DNA of 5,421 bases from the NCBI GenBank assembly GCA_031552355.1, contig JAVBMO010000170.1:1-5421 (forward strand), given 5' to 3'. Both the position numbers and the translations under genes were made by a program. Source of the stretch: JAVBMO01 sp031552355 (lineage in GTDB: Bacteria > Bacteroidota > Bacteroidia > Bacteroidales > P3). Below, in pieces: positions 1 through 5,421 of the stretch. The notes beneath the pieces are model-generated. The model worked only from the letters and a program-made list of their open reading frames with translations. It did no database searches and was not told the origin of the DNA. The number at the start of each line of letters is the position of its first letter. The stretch's first letter is position 1.

Positions 1-1
1 T

Positions 2-61
2 GATAGTTTGCATGTTTCATCCATTATTTGGAAAGATAAAACTGATAATAAAACAAAATAG
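2..61 (+). CDS. Probable C-terminal end of an upstream gene, partial, product unknown
   Basis: The frame starting at base 2 is open for 19 codons and ends at a TAG at 59-61. The residues are mostly polar, with a Lys/Asp/Asn/Thr-rich tail ending in NKTK, as is common at soluble protein C-termini. The main support is indirect: a strong plus-strand intrinsic terminator begins 29 bases after this stop, so a plus-strand transcript very likely enters from the left. Frame 3 is also open, to a TAA near base 78, and would give a more hydrophobic tail; frame 1 begins with a stop. Too little is present to name a family. It would be convergent with the minus-strand operon that ends at 675. Confidence 0.4.
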   Translation, partial: DSLHVSSIIWKDKTDNKTK

Positions 62-89
62 CTGTTTTCGTTTGTAACTTGTTAGATCT

Positions 90-126
90 AGAGGTCGTTC
101 TTTATAGAGCGGCCTCTTTTTGTTTT
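90..126 (+). terminator. Rho-independent terminator of the upstream plus-strand gene
   Basis: Bases 90-101 pair with 106-117 in a continuous 12-bp stem with two G.U pairs, closed by a TTAT tetraloop. The stem runs directly into a T tract (T117-T121, one G, then five more T). The T tract lies on the right-hand side only, so it acts on plus-strand transcripts. The opposite strand has no U tract after the stem. Confidence 0.85.
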
Positions 127-181
127 TAATGAAATTCAAAAGAGAAGGGGTATTTACTGAAGTTACGCACTTATTTTGGTG

Positions 182-220
182 TTATGAATTTAGTCCGACA
201 GGACTTGATTCTTATAATTG
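182..220. repeat. Imperfect palindrome, REP-like
   Basis: The core is AGTCC (192-196), a GACA loop, and GGACT (201-205), a perfect 5-bp stem. Past a 2-base mismatch the arms continue to match (GAAT on the left, ATTC on the right), then TTAT with TTATAA after a 2-base bulge. The result is a hairpin with about 13 pairs. Its size and GC-rich tip resemble extragenic palindromes mobilised by Y1 transposases, but only one copy lies in the window, so the repeat status is inferred. Confidence 0.35.
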
Positions 221-333
221 TAAGTCACTGACCTGTGGTTTGACAAATATATATGCCTGAAAGGGAGGGCTTTTTTACTTCTCAGAAATTGTTTAAATTT
301 TCATTTGTTTATTTTATATCCAATGTTTTACAA

Positions 334-398
334 AAACGCAAAGAAAGGGTAAATTTTTATCTGCATACTGATGGAATAGTCTTGTGCCCTTTGCGTTT
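334..398. repeat. Spaced 10-bp inverted repeat
   Basis: AAACGCAAAG at 334-343 is the exact reverse complement of CTTTGCGTTT at 389-398, with a 45-base spacer. GGG at 347-349 and CCC at 387-389 could extend the complementarity imperfectly. No T tract follows either arm, so it is not a typical terminator. A match of this length could occur by chance in a window of this size. Confidence 0.3.
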
Positions 399-434
399 GA
401 AGTCAGTTTCATGTTCGGGGTTTCAGTGTTACAG
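395..434. repeat. Degenerate GTT-initial heptamer run
   Basis: Successive units can be read as GTTTGAA (395-401), a short GTCA (402-405), GTTTCAT (406-412), GTTCGGG (413-419), GTTTCAG (420-426) and a looser TGTTACAG (427-434). They share a GTT(T)C-like opening at seven-base spacing. The pattern resembles the GTT-initial 9-mers at 3141-3211 elsewhere in the window. Confidence 0.35.
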
Positions 435-503
435 ATATTTCAACCCCCAGTAAAAATCGACCTTTGTTTGTAAATTATTGATTTATGTTTGTCTGTAATT
501 GAA

Positions 504-614
504 TTAGCCTGAGAGTATTCCACTATATACACCTAAATCATTCAACTGCCGCAATAGCGTACTCACTTTTTTGCCTTTTTTCCGATTTACCAAATACTTG
601 GAATGATTTGCCAT
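504..614 (-). CDS. Doubtful 36-residue basic micro-ORF
   Basis: An ATG at 614-612 opens a 36-codon frame ending at TAA (506-504). The product would be basic, with a RKKGKK cluster near residues 11-16 and a small C-terminal half ending in GILSG. The frame is open further upstream, all the way to the stop codon of the preceding permease (675-677), and is in the same phase as that gene. It could therefore be a separate small gene, a remnant of a former C-terminal extension or neighbour, or chance. Against it, there is no clear ribosome binding site, the ATG lies in the loop of a hairpin (600-631), and the frame overlaps one arm of the larger structure at 561-665. No family is recognised. Confidence 0.2.
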   Translation of the reverse strand: MANHSKYLVNRKKGKKVSTLLRQLNDLGVYSGILSG

Positions 615-665
615 ACGAGGCAGGTCATTCCTGATTCCTTTTTGGATCCTGTAAAAATAGTGAGT
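561..665. repeat. Nested imperfect hairpin just beyond the permease operon
   Basis: Four sets of arms nest in order. Bases 561-572 pair with 653-665 (12 pairs, one bulged base at 658). Bases 584-586 pair with 646-648, and 590-594 with 641-645. GGAATGA (600-606) pairs with TCATTCC (625-631), and TGCC (609-612) with GGCA (619-622), closing a 6-base loop. On plus-strand RNA the two TT/GG positions between the inner arms can form U.G pairs, giving an unbroken 13-bp inner stem. The outer arm begins 9 bases after the permease stop codon in the minus direction. It may be a 3' structure, a small MITE-like element or a structured RNA. It is not a canonical terminator for the operon, because no U tract follows the inner stem on the minus strand. 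Confidence 0.5.
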
Positions 666-674
666 TTTATTGTT

Positions 675-1895
675 TTAGCTTCTGATGGCTTCCAAGGGGT
701 CTAATTTCAAGGCTTTGCGTGCTGGATAAATGGATGAAAGAATTCCGGCAAGGATAACCAAAACAACGATTTCAATGAAATTTTTCATATCCATTACGGG
801 ATAAACTATAGACCCAAATCCGTAATCTTCGAATTGGTCTTGCAGGAAAAAGCTTAAATCAATGCCGTTTTTTGCTGTCAGAGTAATGACGATGCTGCCA
901 AAAAGAATGCCGACGAAACTCCCTAAACCGGTAAGTAAAAGTGTTTCGGACAAAATCATGCGGAAAATGCGGCCTTTATTCATGCCGATACAAGCTAACA
1001 TTCCCAATTCATGTGTACGTTCCAAAACGGCCATCAGCATGGTATTGACGATACCAAAAGACAATGCCAGCAAAAAGATGGACAGGATAACGACAGTCAT
1101 CATGTCTGTCCAAGAAAGCATGATATTCAAAGCCGGTTGAAGCTCGTCCCAACTTTGCACATCCATTCCGACAAGTTGCTTTTTCAGTTGAGGAAGAACA
1201 AGTTTACAAGTTTCAAAATCATTGACCATTACAGCCGCTTCGTGTACAGCGCCTTCTGGCAAACCTGTGTAGGGTGTAATATCGCTTTTTTTCACAAAAA
1301 CCATATTCTCATCAAAAGCGCTGTTGGTGGTTTTAAAAATTCCGCCAACACGGAATGCCACACTTTGCATTTCACCATTTGCATCCTGAATAGTGAGGAC
1401 TATTTTTGATTTTAACTTGACTTTCAGCTTTTCAGCAGTTTTCCTGCTGATGACAATTTGCATTTTCCCGTCGCCGGAAAGGAAAGAACCCAAAGAGTCG
1501 GGAATGCTTTGGTAAAGGGTCGAAGTGGCTTTTTCTTTTTCCACATCAACACCTTTTACGGAAACGCCCACGGCATTTGCCGCAGAAGCCAGCATCCCGT
1601 TGATTTTTAGCCTGTAACTTACGTTATTCAAATTGGGGACAGATTTGATTTTATCTTCTACAGTATCCTGCATAAAAAAGGCTGAAATATCGTTGTTGTC
1701 GGCAAATTCCGGCTGGTGGATTTGAATGTAGGAAAGTTGGGTTTTTATGTCCGAAAGCACAGTATTGCCCATCCATCCGTTTATGAAAGCAGTGGTAAAC
1801 GTTCCTGCAAATAAGCCGAGTGCAATGGCGCCCATGATAATGCTGCTGCGTAATTTGTTTCGCCAAATATTTTTCCAAGCAAGTCGTAAAATCAT
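675..1895 (-). CDS. FtsX/MacB-type ABC transporter permease (second of pair)
   Basis: This 406-residue inner-membrane protein has the MacB/LolC/FtsX permease layout. A basic N-terminus with the motif WKNIWRNKLRS (residues 7-17) leads into TM1 (about 18-37). A large periplasmic domain follows (about 40-262), then TM2 (265-289), the cytoplasmic coupling segment ERTHELGMLACIGMNKGRI (292-310), TM3 (315-340) and TM4 (372-389). It ends with the family signature YPARKALKLDPLEAIRS. Such permeases move lipoproteins, lipids or peptides, or transmit force to the periplasm, when driven by a partner ATPase. The ATG at 1895 is preferred: an in-frame TTG two codons upstream would add only two residues and shift the basic start. 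The gene begins 36 bases after the stop of the first permease, so co-transcription is very likely. The substrate is unknown. LolC/LolE-like or MacB-like are the alternatives. Confidence 0.92.
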   Translation of the reverse strand: MILRLAWKNIWRNKLRSSIIMGAIALGLFAGTFTTAFINGWMGNTVLSDIKTQLSYIQIHQPEFADNNDISAFFMQDTVEDKIKSVPNLNNVSYRLKINGMLASAANAVGVSVKGVDVEKEKATSTLYQSIPDSLGSFLSGDGKMQIVISRKTAEKLKVKLKSKIVLTIQDANGEMQSVAFRVGGIFKTTNSAFDENMVFVKKSDITPYTGLPEGAVHEAAVMVNDFETCKLVLPQLKKQLVGMDVQSWDELQPALNIMLSWTDMMTVVILSIFLLALSFGIVNTMLMAVLERTHELGMLACIGMNKGRIFRMILSETLLLTGLGSFVGILFGSIVITLTAKNGIDLSFFLQDQFEDYGFGSIVYPVMDMKNFIEIVVLVILAGILSSIYPARKALKLDPLEAIRS

Positions 1896-1931
1896 TGTCA
1901 ATGGGGTTTTATAAAGTAGCTTGAATAAAGT

Positions 1932-3155
1932 TTATTTCAAATTTTGAACAATTTTTAACCTCAGAATGGTTCGTATCGGATAAAATAATGTCAAACACGT
2001 GATTAGCAAAATAATAATCGTTTGATTGATGAAAATATCCGCTCCCAGATACATGGGCAAAACAGCTTCCATTCCGTAGGCAATCATGGTTTTTGCCATT
2101 TCTCCGGTAAATTTTATAGGAAAATTATAGAAATAAAAAATCAAAGAGAAACTTGCTATTATAGCCAATGCCACGCCGATTAGGGAAATCATCAGCATTT
2201 CTATAACAACGGATTTCGCCAAACGGCCTCGCTTCATTCCCAAAGCAATGAGCATTGAAAACTCCCGTCGACGTTCGTTTGTCATCATAATAACGGTGCC
2301 CAAAATGCCAAAACCTACAATTAGATACAGGATAAACATCAGGACTTTTGAAAAGGCTTTGTCCGATTCCGATTGGTTCATCAGTTTTTCCATGGTGGTT
2401 TTCCAACTCAAAACTTCGTATTGGCTTGTGTCCACAGTGGAAATGACGGCTTTCATGCTTTTGTTTAAATTTTTGCCTTTGTCAATGGAAATCAGGATAC
2501 CGCTGTAACCGTTGGGCATGTCGATAAACGTTTGTGCAGCAGGCAACGACATATAAATAAAATTTTTATCCATTTCTGGCGTAATCAATGAAACAATACC
2601 CCGAACGGGAAAAAGCCCGGCAGCGCTTGAGCCGTGGTAGCCTTGCCCGATTAAGGCAAGCGTGTCGCCAACGCCGATTTTCAAGTAATCGCTTAATCCT
2701 TTTCCAAGTAAAATGCCGTTGTCGTTTTCGTTCAAATATTTTCCGGCCACAAGCCGCTTTGCCAAAGAAGATTTTTGATTTTCAAAAACGGGATTCACAC
2801 CCATTAAGGCAATTCCTTTGCTCACATGGTCGGAAGAAGCCATGGCAAAAGTTTCTATCCGTGGGGAAATATTTGTAAGATGTTCTATTTTTTGCAATTT
2901 CGAAATAGTAGCGGAATCCATGGTCATAAAATTGTCTATAACTTGGTCGTTCCAAAACCCTTTTTGATGAATTTGTATATGTCCGGTTTGTGTTTGCAAC
3001 ATATTTTCAATCATCTTGTCCCAAGTGCCGTTGGAAAAGGAAGTCATAACAATGCTGAAAAATACCGCAAAAAATACAGACGCAATGGTAATGAATGTCC
3101 TGCGGTGATTCCGCCAAATGTTTCGCCACGATAACCGAAGGTTTGCAAGGTTCAT
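1932..3155 (-). CDS. FtsX/MacB-type ABC transporter permease (first of pair)
   Basis: The 407-residue product has the same layout as its neighbour: LSWRNIWRNHRRT (residues 8-20), TM1 (about 20-40), a periplasmic domain (about 42-265), TM2 (268-291), the coupling segment NERRREFSMLIALGMKRGR (293-311), TM3 (316-342) and TM4 (377-393). The two share HIQIH/YIQIH just after TM1 (here 59-63) and a similar length, which points to duplication and a heterodimer like LolC/LolE. Its C-terminal tail (YPIRTILRLKIVQNLK) has drifted from the usual P-x-EAL/I-R ending kept in the partner, so the two subunits are probably not interchangeable. The ATG at 3155 sits inside a degenerate 9-bp repeat (3141-3211) that also supplies the leader and codons 2-5. 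The gene starts 56 bases after the LolA-like gene. No ATPase is encoded nearby. Confidence 0.92.
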   Translation of the reverse strand: MNLANLRLSWRNIWRNHRRTFITIASVFFAVFFSIVMTSFSNGTWDKMIENMLQTQTGHIQIHQKGFWNDQVIDNFMTMDSATISKLQKIEHLTNISPRIETFAMASSDHVSKGIALMGVNPVFENQKSSLAKRLVAGKYLNENDNGILLGKGLSDYLKIGVGDTLALIGQGYHGSSAAGLFPVRGIVSLITPEMDKNFIYMSLPAAQTFIDMPNGYSGILISIDKGKNLNKSMKAVISTVDTSQYEVLSWKTTMEKLMNQSESDKAFSKVLMFILYLIVGFGILGTVIMMTNERRREFSMLIALGMKRGRLAKSVVIEMLMISLIGVALAIIASFSLIFYFYNFPIKFTGEMAKTMIAYGMEAVLPMYLGADIFINQTIIILLITCLTLFYPIRTILRLKIVQNLK

Positions 3156-3211
3156 AGGGTTAGAAGGTTTATAAAGTTTGTAATGTTCATAGAGTTATAA
3201 ACGTTAAAAAC
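3141..3211. repeat. Degenerate tandem 9-bp repeat, eight units, across a gene start
   Basis: Read on the plus strand, the units are GTTTGCAAG, GTTCATAGG, GTTAGAAG (8 bases), GTTTATAAA, GTTTGTAAT, GTTCATAGA, GTTATAAAC and GTTAAAAAC. They run without gaps from 3141 to 3211 and all open with GTT. The array fills the whole gap between the LolA-like gene (stop at 3212-3214) and the first permease, and extends into that permease's first five codons. The 10-mer TTTATAAAGT inside it (3168-3177) recurs at 1908-1917 in the leader of the second permease gene. Confidence 0.65.
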
Positions 3212-3967
3212 TCACTTGACGCTTTTCATGTTTTGTTGTGAGAAAAAGTTTTCATTCATAGGTTTGTCATATTCGCATTTTAGGATTGTCATCACGGTTT
3301 TTTGTTTGGGTTTGTCGGCAGGAACTATTTCCATGCGAGACGGCAAAGACCTGTCGCCAAAGTTTTTAATATCGAAACTGTTCATGGTATTAATCAAAGT
3401 ATTTTCTTCGTCATAGAATTCCGTTTTTATTTCGATGAAATCCGACTTGGAAATCCACAGGATGACTTTTCCCCAAACCACGGCAGCATTTTCTTTGGGT
3501 ATCAGAACGATTTTGTAGCAATCAAATTCGCGGATTTTTTCGTTTCCGGCCAATTGATGCGTATAATCGTTCACGTTTGAAGATTGGCGCACCATGTCGT
3601 CGTTTGTAAAGTCGCTTCCCATCCACGATTGTCCCATCACGCTCGACGACATTTTTATCATACGGCCGATGCTGGGAACCCAGTTCCAAAGGTCTTTTCC
3701 ACGTTTCAGAAAAGCTTGGCCTTTGTCTTTTGCCGGCGAAGTAATGAGTACCAAAGCGTAGTCGTCGCCTTTCGACCAGCTTTTAATTCCTACTTCGCGA
3801 CCCCAGGTAGGGCGCACAATGGTCATTTTAATTTCGGAATACAAGGTTTTCCCTTGGCGTTTTTCTTCGGCTTTTTTTACAATGTCTGTGGCTGTAAGGG
3901 TTTGGGCATTGAGGGAGAGGGAGAAAAAACTTAAAAATAAAACCAAACTGAAAAAAATCTGCTTCAT
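3212..3967 (-). CDS. Periplasmic LolA-like outer-membrane lipoprotein-sorting family protein
   Basis: The 251-residue protein begins with a signal peptide: MKQ, a hydrophobic stretch (4-19) and a probable cleavage after LNA (residue 21), with no lipobox Cys. The mature part matches the LolA-like beta-rich family annotated as outer membrane lipoprotein-sorting protein. The recognisable block is PSIGRMIKM (98-106) followed by SWMGSDFTNDDMV (114-126). Later strands carry YKIVLIPKE (151-159), VVWGKVILWI (163-172) and SLPSRMEIVP (207-216). Family members bind acyl chains or a lipoprotein in an open beta barrel, and are usually paired with FtsX-type permeases or RND pumps. Here it is the first gene of an operon with two such permeases, so it is probably their periplasmic acceptor. 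It is not the classical short LolA of Proteobacteria and need not handle general lipoproteins. The start is preceded by an A-rich AGAGAAACAAA leader. Confidence 0.88.
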   Translation of the reverse strand: MKQIFFSLVLFLSFFSLSLNAQTLTATDIVKKAEEKRQGKTLYSEIKMTIVRPTWGREVGIKSWSKGDDYALVLITSPAKDKGQAFLKRGKDLWNWVPSIGRMIKMSSSVMGQSWMGSDFTNDDMVRQSSNVNDYTHQLAGNEKIREFDCYKIVLIPKENAAVVWGKVILWISKSDFIEIKTEFYDEENTLINTMNSFDIKNFGDRSLPSRMEIVPADKPKQKTVMTILKCEYDKPMNENFFSQQNMKSVK

Positions 3968-4010
3968 TTTGTTTCTCTTAGTTTAAAGGGTTCAACACGA
4001 ATATATTTTT

Positions 4011-4037
4011 CAAAAATAAGAAGTATTCTTGAAATTT
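4011..4037 (-). promoter_or_regulatory. Probable Bacteroidetes-type promoter of the LolA-like/permease operon
   Basis: On the minus strand, TATTTTTG at 4018-4011 is a perfect match to the Bacteroidetes -7 consensus TAnnTTTG. About 20 bases upstream lies a T-rich segment in place of the -33 TTTG box, a weak match. The -7 box ends 43 bases before the ATG of the LolA-like gene, a normal leader length. Confidence 0.5.
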
Positions 4038-4110
4038 TAAAAAACTTTTATTATTCAGATAAAAACAGGAGAGAATGCAAAAAGTTCAAGGATAGGGGAG
4101 AGGGCTGTGT

Positions 4111-4139
4111 GAAATTTACTGTCTAATTTTTATACCAAA
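4111..4139 (-). promoter_or_regulatory. Alternative upstream promoter candidate
   Basis: On the minus strand, TTTG (4139-4136) is followed after 17 bases by TAAATTTC (4118-4111), one base off TAnnTTTG. The -33 match is better than in the proximal candidate and the -7 match is worse. It would give a leader of about 140 bases. In A+T-rich DNA this may be chance. Confidence 0.25.
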
Positions 4140-4192
4140 TTGCTACCCAATTCAGTATATTAAGAGGCTTAAACCGTCAGAGCTTTCTTTCT

Positions 4193-4233
4193 AAAACAAA
4201 AGTTGCTCCTAAAATAAATTCAGGAGCAACTTT
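4193..4233 (-). terminator. Rho-independent terminator of the pyruvate:ferredoxin oxidoreductase gene
   Basis: Bases 4222-4233 and 4199-4210 form a perfect 12-bp stem (AAAGTTGCTCCT with AGGAGCAACTTT) around an 11-base loop. On the minus strand the stem runs into TTTTGTTTT. It lies 25 bases after the oxidoreductase stop codon. The T tract is on the minus side only. This cleanly separates the oxidoreductase transcript from the operon downstream. Confidence 0.93.
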
Positions 4234-4257
4234 CTTTACTGTATTTCTACCGTCAAA

Positions 4258-5421
4258 TTATTTTGACCAATCTTCGGCTTGAGTGCGTATATATTGTTTG
4301 TAACGCCATTGAGCATTTTCCTTAGAAGCTTGGAACAATTCCGTTGCTTCGGCAGGATACAATTTTTTCAATGAGTTATAACGTACTTCACCATCGATGA
4401 AGGCTTCAAATTTATCCCAATCGGGTTCTTTGCTGTCCAATTGGAATGGGTTTTGACCTTGTTCCGCCAACATAGGGTTGTAACGGTACAAATGCCAGTA
4501 ACCGCATTCAACTGCACGTTTGGTTTCTTCTTGCGATTTGCCCATACCCGATTTCAAACCGTGGTTGATGCAAGGTGCATAAGCAATAATCAATGAAGGT
4601 CCCGGATAAGCCTCGGCTTCTTTAATGGCTTTTAAGTATTGAGATTGGTTTGCGCCCATGGCCACTTGTGCCACATATACATAGCCATAAGTCATGGCCA
4701 TTGCGCCCAAATCTTTTTTGCGAATACGTTTTCCTGAAGCGGCAAATTTTGCAATAGCGCCGATAGGTGTGGATTTAGAGGCTTGACCGCCGGTATTCGA
4801 ATAAACTTCGGTATCCATAACCAAAACGTTTACGTTTTCGCCCGAAGCCAATACATGGTCTAAACCACCGTAACCGATGTCGTAAGCCCAACCGTCGCCA
4901 CCAAAAATCCACATAGATTTTTTTACTAAATATTGACGTAGATCGTAGATTTTATCGCAAATTTCGCATTTGCATTTTTCGATAGAAGCTACAATTTGGT
5001 CTCTCAATTCTTGTGTTTTTTCTGCATCTTCGCGGTTGGCAATCCATTCTTTGAAAAGGGATTTTTGCTCGTCGCTGCATTTGCTGCAATTTTGAGCTTC
5101 TTCCATCAAACGAACCAAACGCTCGCGCATGTGATTTACAGCTGTTGCTTGACCCAATCCAAATTCGGCATTGTCTTCAAACAAAGAGTTACCCCAAGAT
5201 GGGCCTTGGCCTTCTTTGTTTGTTGTGTAAGGCGATGAAGGGCAAGAACCACCATAGATAGAAGAACATCCGGTGGCGTTGGCAATCATCATGCGTTCGC
5301 CGAAAAGTTGAGTGATTAATTTGATATAAGGTGTTTCGCCGCAACCTGCGCAAGCTCCGGAGAACTCAAACAAAGGTTGTGCAAATTGGCTGTTTTTTAC
5401 AGTTTTATCGCGGCCTACCAA
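4258..5421 (-). CDS. nifJ: Pyruvate:ferredoxin (flavodoxin) oxidoreductase, C-terminal third, partial
   Basis: The enzyme oxidises pyruvate with CoA to acetyl-CoA and CO2 and passes electrons to ferredoxin or flavodoxin. The 387 visible residues, numbered from the window edge, cover the thiamine-diphosphate domain of the roughly 1,180-residue single-chain enzyme. The proximal 4Fe-4S ligands are visible: C24 and C27 (CAGCGE), C52 (TGCSSIYGGS) and C284 (YAPCINHG). Their spacing nearly equals that of the Desulfovibrio africanus enzyme (C812, C815, C840, C1071). The diphosphate/Mg site is GDGWAYDIGYGG (175-186) with MDTEVYSNTGGQ (202-213). The protein ends 103 residues after C284, so the long C-terminal arm that protects the Desulfovibrio enzyme from oxygen is missing, which suits a strict anaerobe. 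A segment at 110-160 holds five extra cysteines. The first codon at the edge is a Leu inside the protein; the true start lies beyond the window. A dedicated terminator follows. Confidence 0.97.
   Translation of the reverse strand: MVGRDKTVKNSQFAQPLFEFSGACAGCGETPYIKLITQLFGERMMIANATGCSSIYGGSCPSSPYTTNKEGQGPSWGNSLFEDNAEFGLGQATAVNHMRERLVRLMEEAQNCSKCSDEQKSLFKEWIANREDAEKTQELRDQIVASIEKCKCEICDKIYDLRQYLVKKSMWIFGGDGWAYDIGYGGLDHVLASGENVNVLVMDTEVYSNTGGQASKSTPIGAIAKFAASGKRIRKKDLGAMAMTYGYVYVAQVAMGANQSQYLKAIKEAEAYPGPSLIIAYAPCINHGLKSGMGKSQEETKRAVECGYWHLYRYNPMLAEQGQNPFQLDSKEPDWDKFEAFIDGEVRYNSLKKLYPAEATELFQASKENAQWRYKQYIRTQAEDWSK

Larger units (their letters stand above)
124..560. other. Convergent intergenic region without a convincing gene
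   Basis: This stretch separates a plus-strand terminator from the 3' end of the minus-strand operon. It is A+T-rich. The one 66-codon frame (253-453, plus) has no coding-like character and its second half is a run of degenerate heptamers. What can be seen are small repeats: an imperfect palindrome at 182-220, a spaced 10-bp inverted repeat at 334-343 and 389-398, and GTT-initial heptamers at 395-434. I see no tRNA, rRNA or CRISPR array. The gap could hold a decayed gene, but no protein trace is recognisable. Confidence 0.6.

Noticed and set aside
253..453. 66-codon plus-strand open frame in the convergent spacer
   Set aside because: It has no recognisable domain and a composition unlike the neighbouring proteins, its second half is a degenerate heptamer run plus an inverted-repeat arm, and it lacks a ribosome binding site or promoter.
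561..665. Calling the nested hairpin a transposable element with target duplication
   Set aside because: The flanks show no clear direct repeat and only one copy is visible, so a MITE call is not justified from this window.
1896..1901. TTG start two codons upstream of the second permease ATG
   Set aside because: It would add only two residues (Met-Thr) ahead of a good ATG, and the ATG start matches the normal short basic N-terminus of the family.
3141..3211. CRISPR-like array
   Set aside because: The units are 8-9 bases, contiguous and degenerate, with no spacers and no cas genes.
862..3934. Many plus-strand and out-of-frame open frames across the operon
   Set aside because: They lie opposite or within well-supported permease and carrier genes and their translations show no domains; they are shadows of the coding strand.
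4159..4172. Small TTAAG/CTTAA palindrome upstream of the operon
   Set aside because: A five-base A+T-rich stem is expected by chance, and it has no clear position relative to a promoter.
4996..5238. 80-codon plus-strand frame opposite the oxidoreductase gene
   Set aside because: It is entirely antisense to a conserved enzyme domain and has no independent support.

Overview
The window looks like part of the chromosome of an anaerobic Bacteroidetes bacterium, probably in or near Bacteroidales. The evidence is A+T-rich intergenic DNA, weak Shine-Dalgarno signals, a promoter-like match to the Bacteroidetes -7 consensus (TAnnTTTG), pairs of FtsX-type permeases next to a LolA-like periplasmic protein, and a single-chain pyruvate:ferredoxin oxidoreductase that lacks the long C-terminal extension of the oxygen-tolerant Desulfovibrio enzyme. 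This placement comes from style and protein family; no 16S or other marker gene is present.

Layout from left to right. Positions 1-61 probably hold the last codons of a plus-strand gene, followed by a strong intrinsic terminator at 90-126. Positions 124-674 lie between convergent transcription units and hold no convincing large gene. They do hold several inverted repeats, a run of degenerate GTT-initial heptamers, a nested imperfect hairpin at 561-665, and a doubtful 36-residue basic micro-ORF. A minus-strand operon fills 3967 down to 675: a secreted LolA-like protein, then two FtsX/MacB-type ABC permeases. Its probable promoter is near 4011-4018. Positions 4258-5421 carry the C-terminal third of pyruvate:ferredoxin oxidoreductase on the minus strand, cut by the window edge and closed by a textbook terminator at 4193-4233.

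How the genes work together. The three-gene operon looks like a Lol/MacB-type machine: two inner-membrane permease subunits with large periplasmic domains, plus a periplasmic carrier that could accept a lipoprotein or lipid. The ATPase that must drive the permeases is absent from the window, and there is no room for it directly downstream. The oxidoreductase is an independent unit of central anaerobic metabolism, converting pyruvate and CoA to acetyl-CoA and CO2 with electrons passed to ferredoxin or flavodoxin.

I see no clear new defence, mobile or biosynthetic system. The most unusual points are the degenerate 9-bp tandem repeat that forms the leader and first codons of the first permease gene, the nested hairpin just past the operon, the missing ATPase, and a cysteine-rich insertion in the oxidoreductase.
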